A DNA stretch of 64,000 nucleotides from contig JAMOPJ010000046.1 in NCBI GenBank assembly GCA_027064525.1, forward strand, positions 1-64,000, written 5' to 3'. Both the position numbers and the translations under genes were made by a program. The notes below the pieces were generated by a model that saw only the letters and a list, made by a program, of their open reading frames with translations, searched no databases and was not told the origin of the DNA. Within the stretch, counting starts at the first letter, position 1; every line of letters starts with the position of its first letter. Shown in pieces: positions 43,212 to 51,842 of this stretch. This DNA is from Archaeoglobaceae archaeon. Lineage in GTDB: Archaea > Halobacteriota > Archaeoglobi > Archaeoglobales > Archaeoglobaceae.

Positions 43212-44210
43212 GTGAGATGCGAGCTGTGTGGTAACGAGACTCATACGAGCACAATTCCGATATGTCCAAGCTGTGCGAAGACTGAGAAGGCTTTGGAGTT
43301 CGTTCCCGAGTTACATCCGGATGTAGGTAAAATAAAGGGGAAAGGCAAGGCGAAGTGCAAACTCTGCTCAAATGAATGCGGTTTTGACGATAAAGGATTG
43401 TGTGGGCTCAGGATGGTCCATAAAGGAAAGCTTAAATCTCTGGTGAGCTCGAATAAGGCGATCTTGAGCTGTTATGAAGATCCGCTACCAACGAACTGTT
43501 GCAACGCTTGGTTCTGCGAAGGATCAAAACTTGAAGGTGTCAATTTGGCGGTATTCTACTACGGCTGCAACTTCGATTGTTTGTATTGTCAAAACTGGTC
43601 TCACAAGTTCGTTTCGGAGAAGAACTTGGTTGGAGTTGAAGAAATGGTTAGGAGGGCTTTGCCGGAGAGAATCAAGTGTATATGCCATTTTGGTGGATCT
43701 CCTGAGCCTCAACTTCCGTTTGCGATAAAGTTCAGCCGAGAGGTTCTGAAGAGGAGGAGCATAATGATATGCTGGGAGTGGAACGGAGCCGGAAGGACAT
43801 CCTTAGCATTGAAGGCGGCGAAGCTAAGCCATGAAAGCAATGGAACTGTCAAATTCGATCTAAAGGCTTGGAATCCATATTTGCATCGAATTCTGACTGG
43901 AAGGAGCAATGAGCAAACGCTTAAGAATTTTGAGAAGATATTCGATAAATATCCTGAAGTTCTGTCGGCCACAACTCTTTTGGTTCCATATTACGTCGAT
44001 GAGGAGGAGGTTGAGGGAATTGCGAGGTTTTTAGCATCTCTGAGCGATGAAATTCCCTATAGCCTTCTAATATTTCACCCTGACTTCAGGCTTTCTGACA
44101 TGCCGATAACGCCTAAGAGTCAAGTTAAGAGGTGCTACGATGTTGCGAAGAAGTATCTAAAGAGGGTGCACATAGGAAACCTTCATCTGCTTAAGTGGGC
44201 TCCAGATTGA
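43212..44210 (+). CDS. Radical SAM protein, AmmeMemoRadiSam/PFL-activase-like (archaeal)
   Basis: The 332-aa protein starts at GTG 43212 with an N-terminal zinc-ribbon-like CELCGNETHTSTIPICPSC and a second cysteine region CKLCSNECGFDDKGLCGLR. The radical SAM motif is YYGCNFDCLYCQNWSH (CxxxCxxC), followed by HFGGSPEPQLPFAIKF and CWEWNGAGRTSLALKAAKLSHESNGTVKFDLKAWN. This is the pattern of archaeal pyruvate-formate-lyase-activating-enzyme-like proteins, whose substrate is unknown. It ends by overlapping the convergent agmatinase gene by 28 bases and is divergent from Hps-RraA. Confidence 0.9.
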   Translation: MRCELCGNETHTSTIPICPSCAKTEKALEFVPELHPDVGKIKGKGKAKCKLCSNECGFDDKGLCGLRMVHKGKLKSLVSSNKAILSCYEDPLPTNCCNAWFCEGSKLEGVNLAVFYYGCNFDCLYCQNWSHKFVSEKNLVGVEEMVRRALPERIKCICHFGGSPEPQLPFAIKFSREVLKRRSIMICWEWNGAGRTSLALKAAKLSHESNGTVKFDLKAWNPYLHRILTGRSNEQTLKNFEKIFDKYPEVLSATTLLVPYYVDEEEVEGIARFLASLSDEIPYSLLIFHPDFRLSDMPITPKSQVKRCYDVAKKYLKRVHIGNLHLLKWAPD

Positions 44211-45049
44211 GACATCTTTGAGGCTATAAACTCGAAGATGAACTTCGCCGCAAGCGTTGGAGTTATTTTTTCAGCATCTGGAACAACTTCAACGATATCC
44301 AATGCTAACACATTATAAGAGAAAATTTCAAAGAACCTGAGCATCACAGCCGGATTCAATCCAAAAGGTTCGGGAGTAGAAACACCCGGTGCAAAGGCCG
44401 GATCGAACACATCCATATCTATCGAGAGGTAGATCGGTCTATCATCGACAATCTTTTTAACCTCTACGAGGATATCATCGAACTTTTGCCAAGGATGAAA
44501 GAACTTTATGCCGTTCTCTTTAGCGAAAATTCTCTCCTCCTTTGTTCCGCTCCTTACGCCTATCAAAACCATCTCTTCTACCCCAAGCTCGAATATTCTC
44601 CTCGCAGTGCATGCATGGTTGAATCTGTCATCGTCGAATTCATCTCTGAGATCGAAGTGGGCGTCAAAAGCTATATAGCATATCTCGCTGAGATCCATGT
44701 TTAAACCGTTCAAAATGGCATAAGTGACGGTATGCTCACCTCCCAACCCTATCGGAATCTGTCTGTTTGGATCTACTTTATCAAGGAATTCAGAAACGTT
44801 TTTAACAACCCTTTCAAAATTTCCATCCACGTTCACGTTTCCAGCATCGCAGATCTTGGCAAAATCTAAATCAAAATCGAAGTAGATAGAATAGTTTTCC
44901 AAATTCCAGCTCGCCTCTCTTATAGCGGTTGGAGCGAATCTTGATCCGGGCTTAAAGGATTGCGTGGCGTCGAACGGTATTCCGAATATTATGAACTCGG
45001 CATCCTCAAAAGTTGAATTTGAGCAGGCAAAAAAAGAATCTATGTGCAT
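44183..45049 (-). CDS. speB: Agmatinase / ureohydrolase (SpeB)
   Basis: It hydrolyses agmatine (or an aminopropyl-agmatine) to the polyamine plus urea. All manganese-binding ureohydrolase motifs are present: GLGGEHTVTYAIL, IAFDAHFDLRDEFDD, FNHACTARRI and SIDMDVFDPAFAPGVSTPEPFGLNP. Length 288 aa is typical. The gene lies one base after the aIF5A gene on the same strand, a telling pairing because hypusine on aIF5A is built from spermidine, a product of this pathway. Confidence 0.94.
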   Translation of the reverse strand: MHIDSFFACSNSTFEDAEFIIFGIPFDATQSFKPGSRFAPTAIREASWNLENYSIYFDFDLDFAKICDAGNVNVDGNFERVVKNVSEFLDKVDPNRQIPIGLGGEHTVTYAILNGLNMDLSEICYIAFDAHFDLRDEFDDDRFNHACTARRIFELGVEEMVLIGVRSGTKEERIFAKENGIKFFHPWQKFDDILVEVKKIVDDRPIYLSIDMDVFDPAFAPGVSTPEPFGLNPAVMLRFFEIFSYNVLALDIVEVVPDAEKITPTLAAKFIFEFIASKMSQSGAHLSR

Positions 45050-45050
45050 G

Positions 45051-45434
45051 CTACTTCTCTGCTATCTTTCTCTTGCCCAAAGACTCGATGTAAACTATCT
45101 CTTTGCCCGGTTCGATCTTATCCTTGAGTTCCTCTGGAATCTGAAGCTCGAAAGTCTCGTAGGTTTCAAGATCCATGAGCTGTGCCACATCCCCCATCAC
45201 GCTTATAACCTGAGCTCTCTTCCTCTCAACGATCGGAACGTAAACCTTAGCAGTTACTGGCTGAACGATGCTCCTCTTTTGGCCGTCGAAGATACCTATT
45301 GCATCTATCCTCGCTTTCGCGGCTCCATGCTTACCCGGTTTGCTCACGGATATGCTTACGATCTCGCACGGCTCATCGTCTATGACGATGTATCCTCCCT
45401 CCTTAAGTTGCCTAACTTCAGCCTGCACCTTCAT
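45051..45434 (-). CDS. Translation factor aIF5A (hypusine-containing)
   Basis: The 127-aa protein has the N-terminal SH3-like barrel with the modification loop [15 protein letters not shown], where the lysine in PGKHG is the hypusine/deoxyhypusine site, and a C-terminal OB-fold ([33 protein letters not shown]). It promotes peptide-bond formation at difficult sequences. It directly precedes agmatinase, a polyamine enzyme, on the same transcript. Confidence 0.97.
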   Translation of the reverse strand: MKVQAEVRQLKEGGYIVIDDEPCEIVSISVSKPGKHGAAKARIDAIGIFDGQKRSIVQPVTAKVYVPIVERKRAQVISVMGDVAQLMDLETYETFELQIPEELKDKIEPGKEIVYIESLGKRKIAEK

Positions 45435-45473
45435 AATTTCAGCCTTCCGCCAATTATTTTTAAGACTTTCTAA

Positions 45474-45812
45474 TCACGGTTCGGACTTCTCCTTTGGCAG
45501 AACCTTGTAGATCTCCTCAAGCAGTTCATCGTCACTCTTGCCCTCTGGATCGATTCCAAGATCTTTGGCTATCTTCTCAAGCTTGCTCCTCTTTTCGCTC
45601 GAAGTGTATTTTCCTTCTCTGAGCTTTCTCTCGAACTCGATCAGTTCAAGCTCTGCCTCTCTCTGAGCCTTCTTGAACTCTCCCATGCTCCTTCCCAAGC
45701 TCCTCGCGAGTTCTGGCAACTTGCTCGCTCCGAAGAGTAAGAACACGATTATCAGAATTACCAACAACTCGTTGGGGCCGATCGGCAACTGTTCTTTCAT
45801 AACCACTGGCAT
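45474..45812 (-). CDS. tatA: Twin-arginine translocase protein TatA/TatE type, 112 aa
   Basis: The start ATG 45812 has GGGGGTGAT upstream. One membrane helix (PNELLVILIIVFLLFGASKLPELARSLG) is followed by the hinge and amphipathic helix (GRSMGEFKKAQREAELELIEFE) that define TatA. A longer than usual charged tail (DLGIDPEGKSDDELLEEIYKVL) has a SHOCT-like or SAP-like helix pair. It forms the protein-conducting component for folded Tat substrates; TatC is not in the window. It follows the second Tat gene by four bases. Confidence 0.92.
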   Translation of the reverse strand: MPVVMKEQLPIGPNELLVILIIVFLLFGASKLPELARSLGRSMGEFKKAQREAELELIEFERKLREGKYTSSEKRSKLEKIAKDLGIDPEGKSDDELLEEIYKVLPKEKSEP

Positions 45813-45816
45813 TCGA

Positions 45817-46083
45817 TCACCCCCTCCTACTCAACTCGTCACTATTTAAAGATTCTCTCAAATCAGAAGTTATCTCTTCAATTTTCTTTCTTTGAATCTC
45901 CTTAAGTTTTTCTTCAGTTGGCAGTTCTTGGCCGTATAGTATTTCGAGTTCAAGCCTCCTCTTAGCCTTCTGATACTCTCCGTATATTCTTCCAGCTGTT
46001 CTGGCCAAATCGGCTAATTTGTCCGGGCCCAGAAGGATGATCGCGAGGACTATGATTAGAGCGAGTTCACTCCATCCGAACAT
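45817..46083 (-). CDS. Twin-arginine translocase protein TatA/TatB type, 88 aa
   Basis: Opens MFGWSELALIIVLAIILLGPDKLADLARTAGRIYGEYQKAKRRLELE: short periplasmic end, one helix, the LGPDKL hinge and an amphipathic helix. The GP in the hinge fits TatB and some TatA proteins, so this gene and its downstream neighbour may be a TatA/TatB-like pair. It is followed four bases later by the second gene, hence a two-gene operon. Confidence 0.9.
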   Translation of the reverse strand: MFGWSELALIIVLAIILLGPDKLADLARTAGRIYGEYQKAKRRLELEILYGQELPTEEKLKEIQRKKIEEITSDLRESLNSDELSRRG

Positions 46084-46108
46084 CGTATCAAATAAGGTAT
46101 CGGAAAAT

Positions 46109-46993
46109 TTAAGCGTTTTTGAAGAACGGCTCTCTCAGAGCAACTGCTTTCTTTATAGCCTCAATCGTCTCATCATAGCTTAACCCTCTCAAACTGATCA
46201 GATTGTCGTTTCTGAGCAAGCAAGGTTTTATTTTCCCATCTGAGGTTACCCTTATCCTCGTGCAGTGCATGCAGAACTCGCCATGGAATGGACGAACGAA
46301 TTCGACAGCCTTATTCTTAAATATATATTGCCTCCTGCTATGCAATCCCCTAACGATTACCTTTTCCGCAATCTTGCTGAATTTTGATTCGAGTTCTGAC
46401 AGATCTACATAGTAATCTGGCATGTTTACGACTTCAATCAGCTGAAGAATTACGTTTATCCCATCTTTATTAAATTTTGAAGCGAATTCGAGCAGATCTT
46501 CAACTTCATCATCGTTAATGCCCCTTAAAACAACCATGTTCAGCTTTATTGGGAATAGTTCGGCATCGCAGGCGGCATAAATTCCTTCGATCACATTTTT
46601 CAGCATATTTTTTCCAGTTATAAGTTTGTATTTGGTTTCATTTAGCGTGTCCAAGCTTACGTTTACTCTATTTAAACCAGCTTCTTTCAAATCGTGTGAG
46701 AGCTTTGATAGCAAAGTTCCGTTCGTTACTATCGAGATCTCTCTGAACGGAGGTAGATTTTGGACGATATCAACGATATCCCTTCTTAGCAGGGGTTCGC
46801 CACCGGTAATCTTGACCTTCTCAACGCCCAGATCGTAAAACGCTTTACATATCCGAGCTATCTCTTCAACGCTCATTTCATCGTCAGAAGGTAGTTCACC
46901 CTCCATATGGCAGTATATGCATTTGAGGTTGCATTTACTTGTGACAGAAATCCTCAGATGCCGGATTACTCTACCGTATCGATCTACAAGCAC
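46109..46993 (-). CDS. moaA: GTP 3',8-cyclase (MoaA), molybdopterin synthesis
   Basis: It performs the radical-SAM conversion of GTP to the pterin intermediate of molybdenum/tungsten cofactor. The N-terminal cluster motif is SVTSKCNLKCIYCHMEGE (CxxxCxxC), followed by VKITGGEPLLRRDIVDIV, ISIVTNGTLLSKL, NVSLDTLNE and the C-terminal cluster FCMHCTRIRVTSDGKIKPCLLRND. The usual C-terminal GG tail is replaced by an end at REPFFKNA, as in many archaea. The start overlaps mobA by 10 bases, so the two are coupled. Confidence 0.95.
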   Translation of the reverse strand: MLVDRYGRVIRHLRISVTSKCNLKCIYCHMEGELPSDDEMSVEEIARICKAFYDLGVEKVKITGGEPLLRRDIVDIVQNLPPFREISIVTNGTLLSKLSHDLKEAGLNRVNVSLDTLNETKYKLITGKNMLKNVIEGIYAACDAELFPIKLNMVVLRGINDDEVEDLLEFASKFNKDGINVILQLIEVVNMPDYYVDLSELESKFSKIAEKVIVRGLHSRRQYIFKNKAVEFVRPFHGEFCMHCTRIRVTSDGKIKPCLLRNDNLISLRGLSYDETIEAIKKAVALREPFFKNA

Positions 46994-47574
46994 CCTACCA
47001 CCTTCAGGATCTTTTTGTAATCCTCCTCAGTATTAACGTTCATAAATGAGAGTAGATCTTTATCAAACATTCTAAGTTTGTCGATCGGGTAGTATATAGC
47101 ACTCATTCTCTCTATAGATTTGTATACTCTTCTTTCACCCATCTTTATGCAACTCCAGATTTTTTCCATGGAATCGTAGGAGTAGCAAGCTAAGAGAGGT
47201 TCAACCTTCCCGTCACTCCAAGTTGGTACAACCGCATCTGCTTTTTCCTCAATGCAAGTTTTGAATAGAAATTCCGCAAGCTCCCTCTTAACGAGAGGCA
47301 TGTCGACCGCTACAATCAGAGTGTAATCTTTAAAGTACTTCAGGGCAGAATATATACCCGCAAGCGGACTGAAGTTTTTAATCTCATCAACTACAGTTTC
47401 CCCAAATTTTGAGTATTCTTCAGCTTGATATTCATCCCTACAAACCAAAACTATATTACAATCTTGAAATTTCTCAAGCAGGATTTCTGTAAATGTCTTT
47501 CCGCACAACATTAGCATACCTTTATCTTTTCCAATTCTACCGCCCTTTCCACCGACAAGTATCGCAACATTCAC
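46984..47574 (-). CDS. mobA: Molybdenum cofactor guanylyltransferase (MobA-like)
   Basis: It adds GMP to molybdopterin or its tungsten form. The nucleotidyltransferase signature is VAILVGGKGGRIGKDKGML, followed by IVLVCRDEYQ, NFSPLAGIYSALKYFKDYTLIVAVDMPLV and VVPTWSDGKVEPLLACYSYDSM. The start is GTG 47574 or the TTG just before it; I cannot decide. It overlaps moaA by 10 bases, forming a cofactor operon, followed at its upstream end by the secreted-protein island. Confidence 0.88.
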   Translation of the reverse strand: MNVAILVGGKGGRIGKDKGMLMLCGKTFTEILLEKFQDCNIVLVCRDEYQAEEYSKFGETVVDEIKNFSPLAGIYSALKYFKDYTLIVAVDMPLVKRELAEFLFKTCIEEKADAVVPTWSDGKVEPLLACYSYDSMEKIWSCIKMGERRVYKSIERMSAIYYPIDKLRMFDKDLLSFMNVNTEEDYKKILKVVGCL

Positions 47575-47613
47575 CAAAGTTGCTTGGTACTGAAGGTTAT
47601 AAGTTCAACGCAA

Positions 47614-48000
47614 TTAAGATTTTTTAAAAACAAGCTTCAAAAATATTACAAAACCCCATCCCATGAGCAGGAATTTGAGATTATCAAAAAGTGTTTTGTC
47701 AGAATTTATTGGAAAGATTACTCCAGTTATCGATGTAATGTGGTAAAGCACGATGAATGATGCTATGGACATTAAAGCAGCGAGTGATGTTACCAGGATA
47801 TCAGATCTGATGCATCGTTTGAGGTAGCGGACGCTTACAATTATCGGAATGGCAAATATCACAACGACTCCCATCACCGCTCTCACAAATGCTTCGGGAA
47901 GAGAGTATCCAGATTTTAACAGGACAATTGTACCTAAAAATGAAAAAAATAACAACATCAACACAACTACAACTCCGCCAAATTTAGATTCGTATTTCAT
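47614..48000 (-). CDS. Four-helix membrane protein coupled to Cys-rich secreted protein
   Basis: ATG 48000 overlaps the stop of the secreted-protein gene (ATGA). The 128-aa protein starts MKYESKFGGVVVVLMLLFFS and has four hydrophobic segments (VVVVLMLLFFSFLGTIVLL, AVMGVVVIFAIPIIVSV, DILVTSLAALMSIASFIVLY, LKFLLMGWGFVIFLKLVF), with short loops. Membrane proteins of this size and position are often immunity proteins for secreted peptides. I do not recognise the family by sequence. The downstream mobA lies 40 bases away with an AT-rich gap, so transcription may end here. Confidence 0.7.
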   Translation of the reverse strand: MKYESKFGGVVVVLMLLFFSFLGTIVLLKSGYSLPEAFVRAVMGVVVIFAIPIIVSVRYLKRCIRSDILVTSLAALMSIASFIVLYHITSITGVIFPINSDKTLFDNLKFLLMGWGFVIFLKLVFKKS

Positions 48001-48704
48001 GGTGTAATTCCCCAATCCCATTCTACACATATCGTACCTAATTCAGTACAGGAGAGATAGTAGCATGATGGACAGTATAGGAATACACATGTTATACATT
48101 GAAGAGATCCTGGGCTTGTACAAGGTATTGCACACGATCCACAGCATTTAATGAAATCGTTCCAGTCAATCTCACAGCAATAATCGACACAGTATGATTG
48201 ATCTCCTTCACAGTCCGAACTACTTGAACATTCATGTTCGCAAGTATCTAACGTTCGCAATACACCATTAATACTCATCTTTTCTGTTCTTATCTTAGTA
48301 CCTTCTAAACAAAACAGATATGCTACCGTTTTTATGTTATTTACAGGCTTAGAGAACTCGTAGTATATGACTGCACATTTTCCATCTTTTAGTGGAATAC
48401 CTACCGCTAATAGCTCTACATCCTGTCCATTGATTTTAAGCTCGTGTTTAACAACCTTTGCGCTTTTATAATCTAAATTATCTAATCTCGCAATATTTCT
48501 TATATCATTGCTGGTTATTACCTTTGATTGTAGCTGAGCAATTGGCATCTTTATCTCACTACTATTTACAAATTTCGCAATTAATAGCGGGCATATACAA
48601 GATTTTGGATGTTCCTGTGATTTCAGACTATATGTCGCTGAAACAATTGCACTAGCTATTACCAACACTAATAATATATGCAGTAAACTCTTCCATAATT
48701 TCAT
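47997..48704 (-). CDS. Secreted protein with 16-cysteine C-terminal domain (halocin C8-like in layout)
   Basis: It opens with a signal peptide MKLWKSLLHILLVLVIASAIVSA, then a ~120-residue mixed domain (residues 35-150), then a C-terminal domain of ~72 residues with 16 cysteines (155-226), dense in CC and CxxC pairs (CVDYCCEIDWNDF, CCGSCAIPC, CITCVFLYCPSC). Precursors of halocin C8 share this plan: Tat/Sec-like signal, an N-terminal part that acts as immunity protein and a Cys-rich C-terminal peptide released as the antimicrobial. The homology is inferred, not confirmed. A GGTGAT site precedes the ATG. Upstream lies the repeat with TTCGAA sites. Confidence 0.68.
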   Translation of the reverse strand: MKLWKSLLHILLVLVIASAIVSATYSLKSQEHPKSCICPLLIAKFVNSSEIKMPIAQLQSKVITSNDIRNIARLDNLDYKSAKVVKHELKINGQDVELLAVGIPLKDGKCAVIYYEFSKPVNNIKTVAYLFCLEGTKIRTEKMSINGVLRTLDTCEHECSSSSDCEGDQSYCVDYCCEIDWNDFIKCCGSCAIPCTSPGSLQCITCVFLYCPSCYYLSCTELGTICVEWDWGITP

Positions 48705-48890
48705 TCTATCACCCTACTATCTTACGCATTCAAAATATAAAAAATTATCGTTTTAGTAATTTTAAATATTTGATAAATAGATAACTATTCGAATATAATC
48801 GAACATTTGATAATTTTTGAACAGTTCGAATGCATTTGAATGATTAACTAACCTTAAAATATTCGAAAAATTTCGAACATTCAAATTATA
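48702..48890 (-). promoter_or_regulatory. Duplicated promoter/operator region A with TTCGAA sites
   Basis: A TATA-like element (minus strand TTTTTTATATTTT, about 48732-48744) precedes the secreted-protein gene, and GGTGATAG lies just before its ATG. Further out lie four perfect TTCGAA sites at 48788, 48825, 48862 and 48872, two of the intervals being 37 bp. Several near-matches (ATTTGAA, ATTCAAA) lie between. The same arrangement recurs at 55129-55305. The region also lies upstream of the divergent UbiA-like gene and may control both. Confidence 0.65.
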
Positions 48891-48941
48891 TTCAAACGAA
48901 ATAAGTAAATAATTCATAAACGTTTTGAAAGTGTATAAGAT

Positions 48942-49616
48942 GTGAGGGCGCTTAAGGCATCGATGTTCGTCAGTATTTCCGCATTCTTCAGAGTCCTATT
49001 CGCCCAATGTCTATCCAACACCATCGATCTGAAAGCTTGCATAACGTTTTCATTGACAGCTTTATCTGTTTACGTCTTGGATAGAAGCTTCGACTTTAAC
49101 TCTTACAAGGAAATAGCTATAGCAATAGCATTTGCTTTAGCCGCCTCACTAATATACCCATGCTGTTCTTACATACCACCTCTCGCTCTGTTCATAGGTT
49201 TCATGTACTCCAAAGGAATAAGAGGCCTCAGACTGAAGAGAGGTTACGGCATAAAGAACATAGTAACGGCCACAACATGGGGAACAATCATAGCATTTTT
49301 CTCTAAAATCGATGTACATATCATAGCATTTTTCACGCTGAAGAGCTTCATAATAACAGTCCTTAACGACATTAAAGACTTAAAGGATGATCTTGAAATG
49401 GGTATCAAGACGATACCAGCGATCCTTGGCAACAGAACTTTGCAATTTCTGATAGTTGTAAATATTATATTACACTTAATCGTTCTTACGTGGTTGCCGT
49501 TGCCGTGCTATCTACTGAGCTTACTAATCAGCTTTTACGCTATAAAGAAGATAAATCCCAAACTTGCCCAAGCTGAATTTTTACCTCAATCGATTCTGCT
49601 AATATCTACCGAATGA
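48942..49616 (+). CDS. UbiA-family-like membrane prenyltransferase, 224 aa
   Basis: The protein has about seven hydrophobic segments. The two aspartate-rich features expected of UbiA are partly present: LDRSFDFNSY after the second helix and FIITVLNDIKDLKDDLEMGIKTIPAILGNRT, where NDIKD...D...G...TIPxxLG is the family's second motif. UbiA proteins move prenyl chains onto aromatic or lipid acceptors; this short one (the usual is ~280 aa) could be a lipid or quinone enzyme. The start is GTG 48942, placed on the far side of the TTCGAA repeat, so it is divergently expressed with the Cys-rich gene. The 3' end overlaps the HTH gene by 31 bases. Confidence 0.75.
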   Translation: MRALKASMFVSISAFFRVLFAQCLSNTIDLKACITFSLTALSVYVLDRSFDFNSYKEIAIAIAFALAASLIYPCCSYIPPLALFIGFMYSKGIRGLRLKRGYGIKNIVTATTWGTIIAFFSKIDVHIIAFFTLKSFIITVLNDIKDLKDDLEMGIKTIPAILGNRTLQFLIVVNIILHLIVLTWLPLPCYLLSLLISFYAIKKINPKLAQAEFLPQSILLISTE

Positions 49617-50362
49617 GCCATGTAGTGTTCAAACAACTTTAACCCCCATTTCACAGCTTCGTCGGTTTTACATATGAGCACCTTCAGCGAATCGTATGTT
49701 CCGTCTAAATCGTACAAACTCAAAGTAAATCCCTTTTCAGCTACGATAAACGCAAGTTTGGCGTTTTTACAGACGAAAAGTTTCCCATACTTTAAGAACT
49801 CCAACAGTTGTTCTTTATATTTCCTCTTAACCCTATTAAATATATCCTCAGTTAGGATTATCTTAACATCCCGTTCTTTTGCGAGATTTTTAAATAATTC
49901 TGGAAAATCGCGGTGATATATTGACGATAAACCGTAAACCCATACAGAGCTCTTCACGATATTTATCCATTCGGGGTGTAGCTCGTACGGATTGTCCTTA
50001 ACCAAAACCCTACATCCCCGTAACATGTAAATTTCGTTAAGCAAATTCTTTGGTATTGGGAAGAGGTCATGATTTCTAAAAAAATCTCCAGCGTTCATCA
50101 AAACATCTTTAAGCTTTAGAAGTTCGACAATTCTATCTTTAACGATTATCCCTAGTTCCGTCGTCTCGTAGTACGTGTTTTTACCCTTTCTACTCTTTCT
50201 AATCAATCCCAAGTCGATTAGAGGTTTCATTTGGAAGCTTAAAGTTGATTTAGCCTTATTTAAGTTTTCAGATAACTCTGATAGTGTTTTCGGATTGTCT
50301 GCAAGTAATTCTAAGATTTTAAGCTTAAGATGTGAGGTTCCAAAAATTTCAAGAAACTTCAT
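49586..50362 (-). CDS. Archaeal HTH regulator with C-terminal DUF1724-like domain
   Basis: The 258-aa protein has an N-terminal winged-helix of the ArsR type (SHLKLKILELLADNPKTLSELSENLNKAKSTLSFQMKPLIDLGLIRKSRKGKNTYYETTELG) at residues ~10-80. The long C-terminal domain ends with KLAFIVAEKGFTLSLYDLDGTYDSLKVLICKTDEAVKWGLKLFEHY, resembling the DUF1724 domain of archaeal regulators, thought to sense a ligand. It is a candidate regulator of the neighbouring secreted-protein genes, as its start faces hisD and its end meets the UbiA-like gene. The binding site is unknown. Confidence 0.85.
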   Translation of the reverse strand: MKFLEIFGTSHLKLKILELLADNPKTLSELSENLNKAKSTLSFQMKPLIDLGLIRKSRKGKNTYYETTELGIIVKDRIVELLKLKDVLMNAGDFFRNHDLFPIPKNLLNEIYMLRGCRVLVKDNPYELHPEWINIVKSSVWVYGLSSIYHRDFPELFKNLAKERDVKIILTEDIFNRVKRKYKEQLLEFLKYGKLFVCKNAKLAFIVAEKGFTLSLYDLDGTYDSLKVLICKTDEAVKWGLKLFEHYMAHSVDISRID

Positions 50363-50514
50363 AAATTTTTAAGATTACAATCATGATTTAAATTTTTCTA
50401 AACTTATCACCTCAAATTTTTATAATTGTATAAAAAATTTTTAGAATTTTTTTATTTTGAAGTGATCAGATGTATAAGCAAAGGTCTATATGACCTCCCA
50501 ACACCCAAGTTTCA

Positions 50515-51777
50515 ATGATAGTTCCAGCTGAAGAACTGCTGAAACTAGAAAGGAAGATCAATTGGGATGAATACATCGAGAAGGTTAAGCCAATTGTTGA
50601 GAAAGTTAAGCAGGAGGGAGATAAAGCTCTGATTGAATTCACGAAGCAGTTCGATGGAGTTGAGCCCAAATATCTCAAGGTGCCGAAAGAGGAGATAGAT
50701 AGGGCTTACGATATCATCGATGACGAGATCATAGACGCCTTGGAAGTTGCGAGGGAGAACATAGAGCGCTTCCACTCCATAACGGCTGTGGAGAGAGATA
50801 TGAAGATAGACTTCGGCGACTGTATATTGGGGAAGAAATACACCCCTCTTGACTCCGTTGGCATCTACATCCCCGGAGGAAGGGCAAGCTATCCATCAAC
50901 AGCTTTAATGGCTGGAATCCCAGCAAACATAGCTGGAGTTGAGAGAATCGTAGCATGCACCCCTCCGGATGAGAGCGGGAGGGTAAAGCCGTTGACGCTC
51001 GTAGCCTGCGACATAGCTGGGATCAAGGAGATATATGCAGTCGGAGGTGCTCAAGCTATAGCTGCGATGGCTTATGGAACCAGAACCATTCCGAGGGTCG
51101 ACAAGATAGTGGGCCCGGGGAATGTTTATGTAACCGCTGCGAAGCTCCTCGTTCAGAAGGATGTTGCGATAGACATGCCCGCTGGCCCTTCCGAGATCTT
51201 AGTGATAGCCGATGAAACAGCGAATCCGGAGTTTGTTGCTTTGGATTGCGTAGCTCAGCTTGAGCACGATCCGATGGCTCTTGCAATAGTTCTGACCACA
51301 TCAAAGGAGCTTGCTGAAAGAGTAGATGAGATTGCGAAGCAGATCGCGGATGAGAGAATAAATCTGGACAACCTGAAGATCGCGGTGGTGGAGAACATAG
51401 AAAAAGCTATAGATATATCCAACAGAATAGCTCCGGAGCACTTGGAACTGGTATTTGAGAATGCAGAGTGGAGTTTGGACAAGATAAAGCATGCCGGTAG
51501 CGTTTTTGTAGGGGAGTTTAGTCCTGTTGCATGCGGGGATTACGCGAGCGGAACGAACCACATCCTGCCAACTTCCGGCTATGCGAAGGTGTTTTCGGGA
51601 TTGAGCGTCGAGACCTTTATGAAGCACATAACCTATCAGATCCTGAGGGAGGATGCTCTGAGAAGAATTGGAGAAGCTGTGATAAAGCTCGCGAAGGCTG
51701 AAGGGCTACCTTTCCACGCTCTATCGGTGGAGAGGAGGCTCAGACCGGAGTCTTCATCACAGATCAGTCGGGACTAA
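50515..51777 (+). CDS. hisD: Histidinol dehydrogenase (HisD)
   Basis: It oxidises L-histidinol to L-histidine with two NAD+ in the last two steps of histidine synthesis. Family motifs include VGIYIPGGRASYPSTALMAGIPANIAGV, AVGGAQAIAAMAYGT, KIVGPGNVYVTAAKLLVQ and DMPAGPSEILVIADETANPEFVALD, followed by CGDYASGTNHILPTSGYAK with the catalytic/zinc histidines. Length 420 aa is normal. The gene stands alone. Confidence 0.97.
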   Translation: MIVPAEELLKLERKINWDEYIEKVKPIVEKVKQEGDKALIEFTKQFDGVEPKYLKVPKEEIDRAYDIIDDEIIDALEVARENIERFHSITAVERDMKIDFGDCILGKKYTPLDSVGIYIPGGRASYPSTALMAGIPANIAGVERIVACTPPDESGRVKPLTLVACDIAGIKEIYAVGGAQAIAAMAYGTRTIPRVDKIVGPGNVYVTAAKLLVQKDVAIDMPAGPSEILVIADETANPEFVALDCVAQLEHDPMALAIVLTTSKELAERVDEIAKQIADERINLDNLKIAVVENIEKAIDISNRIAPEHLELVFENAEWSLDKIKHAGSVFVGEFSPVACGDYASGTNHILPTSGYAKVFSGLSVETFMKHITYQILREDALRRIGEAVIKLAKAEGLPFHALSVERRLRPESSSQISRD

Positions 51778-51842
51778 TCTCATCATCGCCTTTGATAAGT
51801 CTACGTTATATTTAATATATCTCAAGCCCTTTGGTGGGTAGG

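Noticed and set aside
48785-48890. CRISPR array from the repeated TTCGAA sites
   Set aside because: The repeats are six bases long and the spacing does not define repeat-spacer units; operator sites explain it better.
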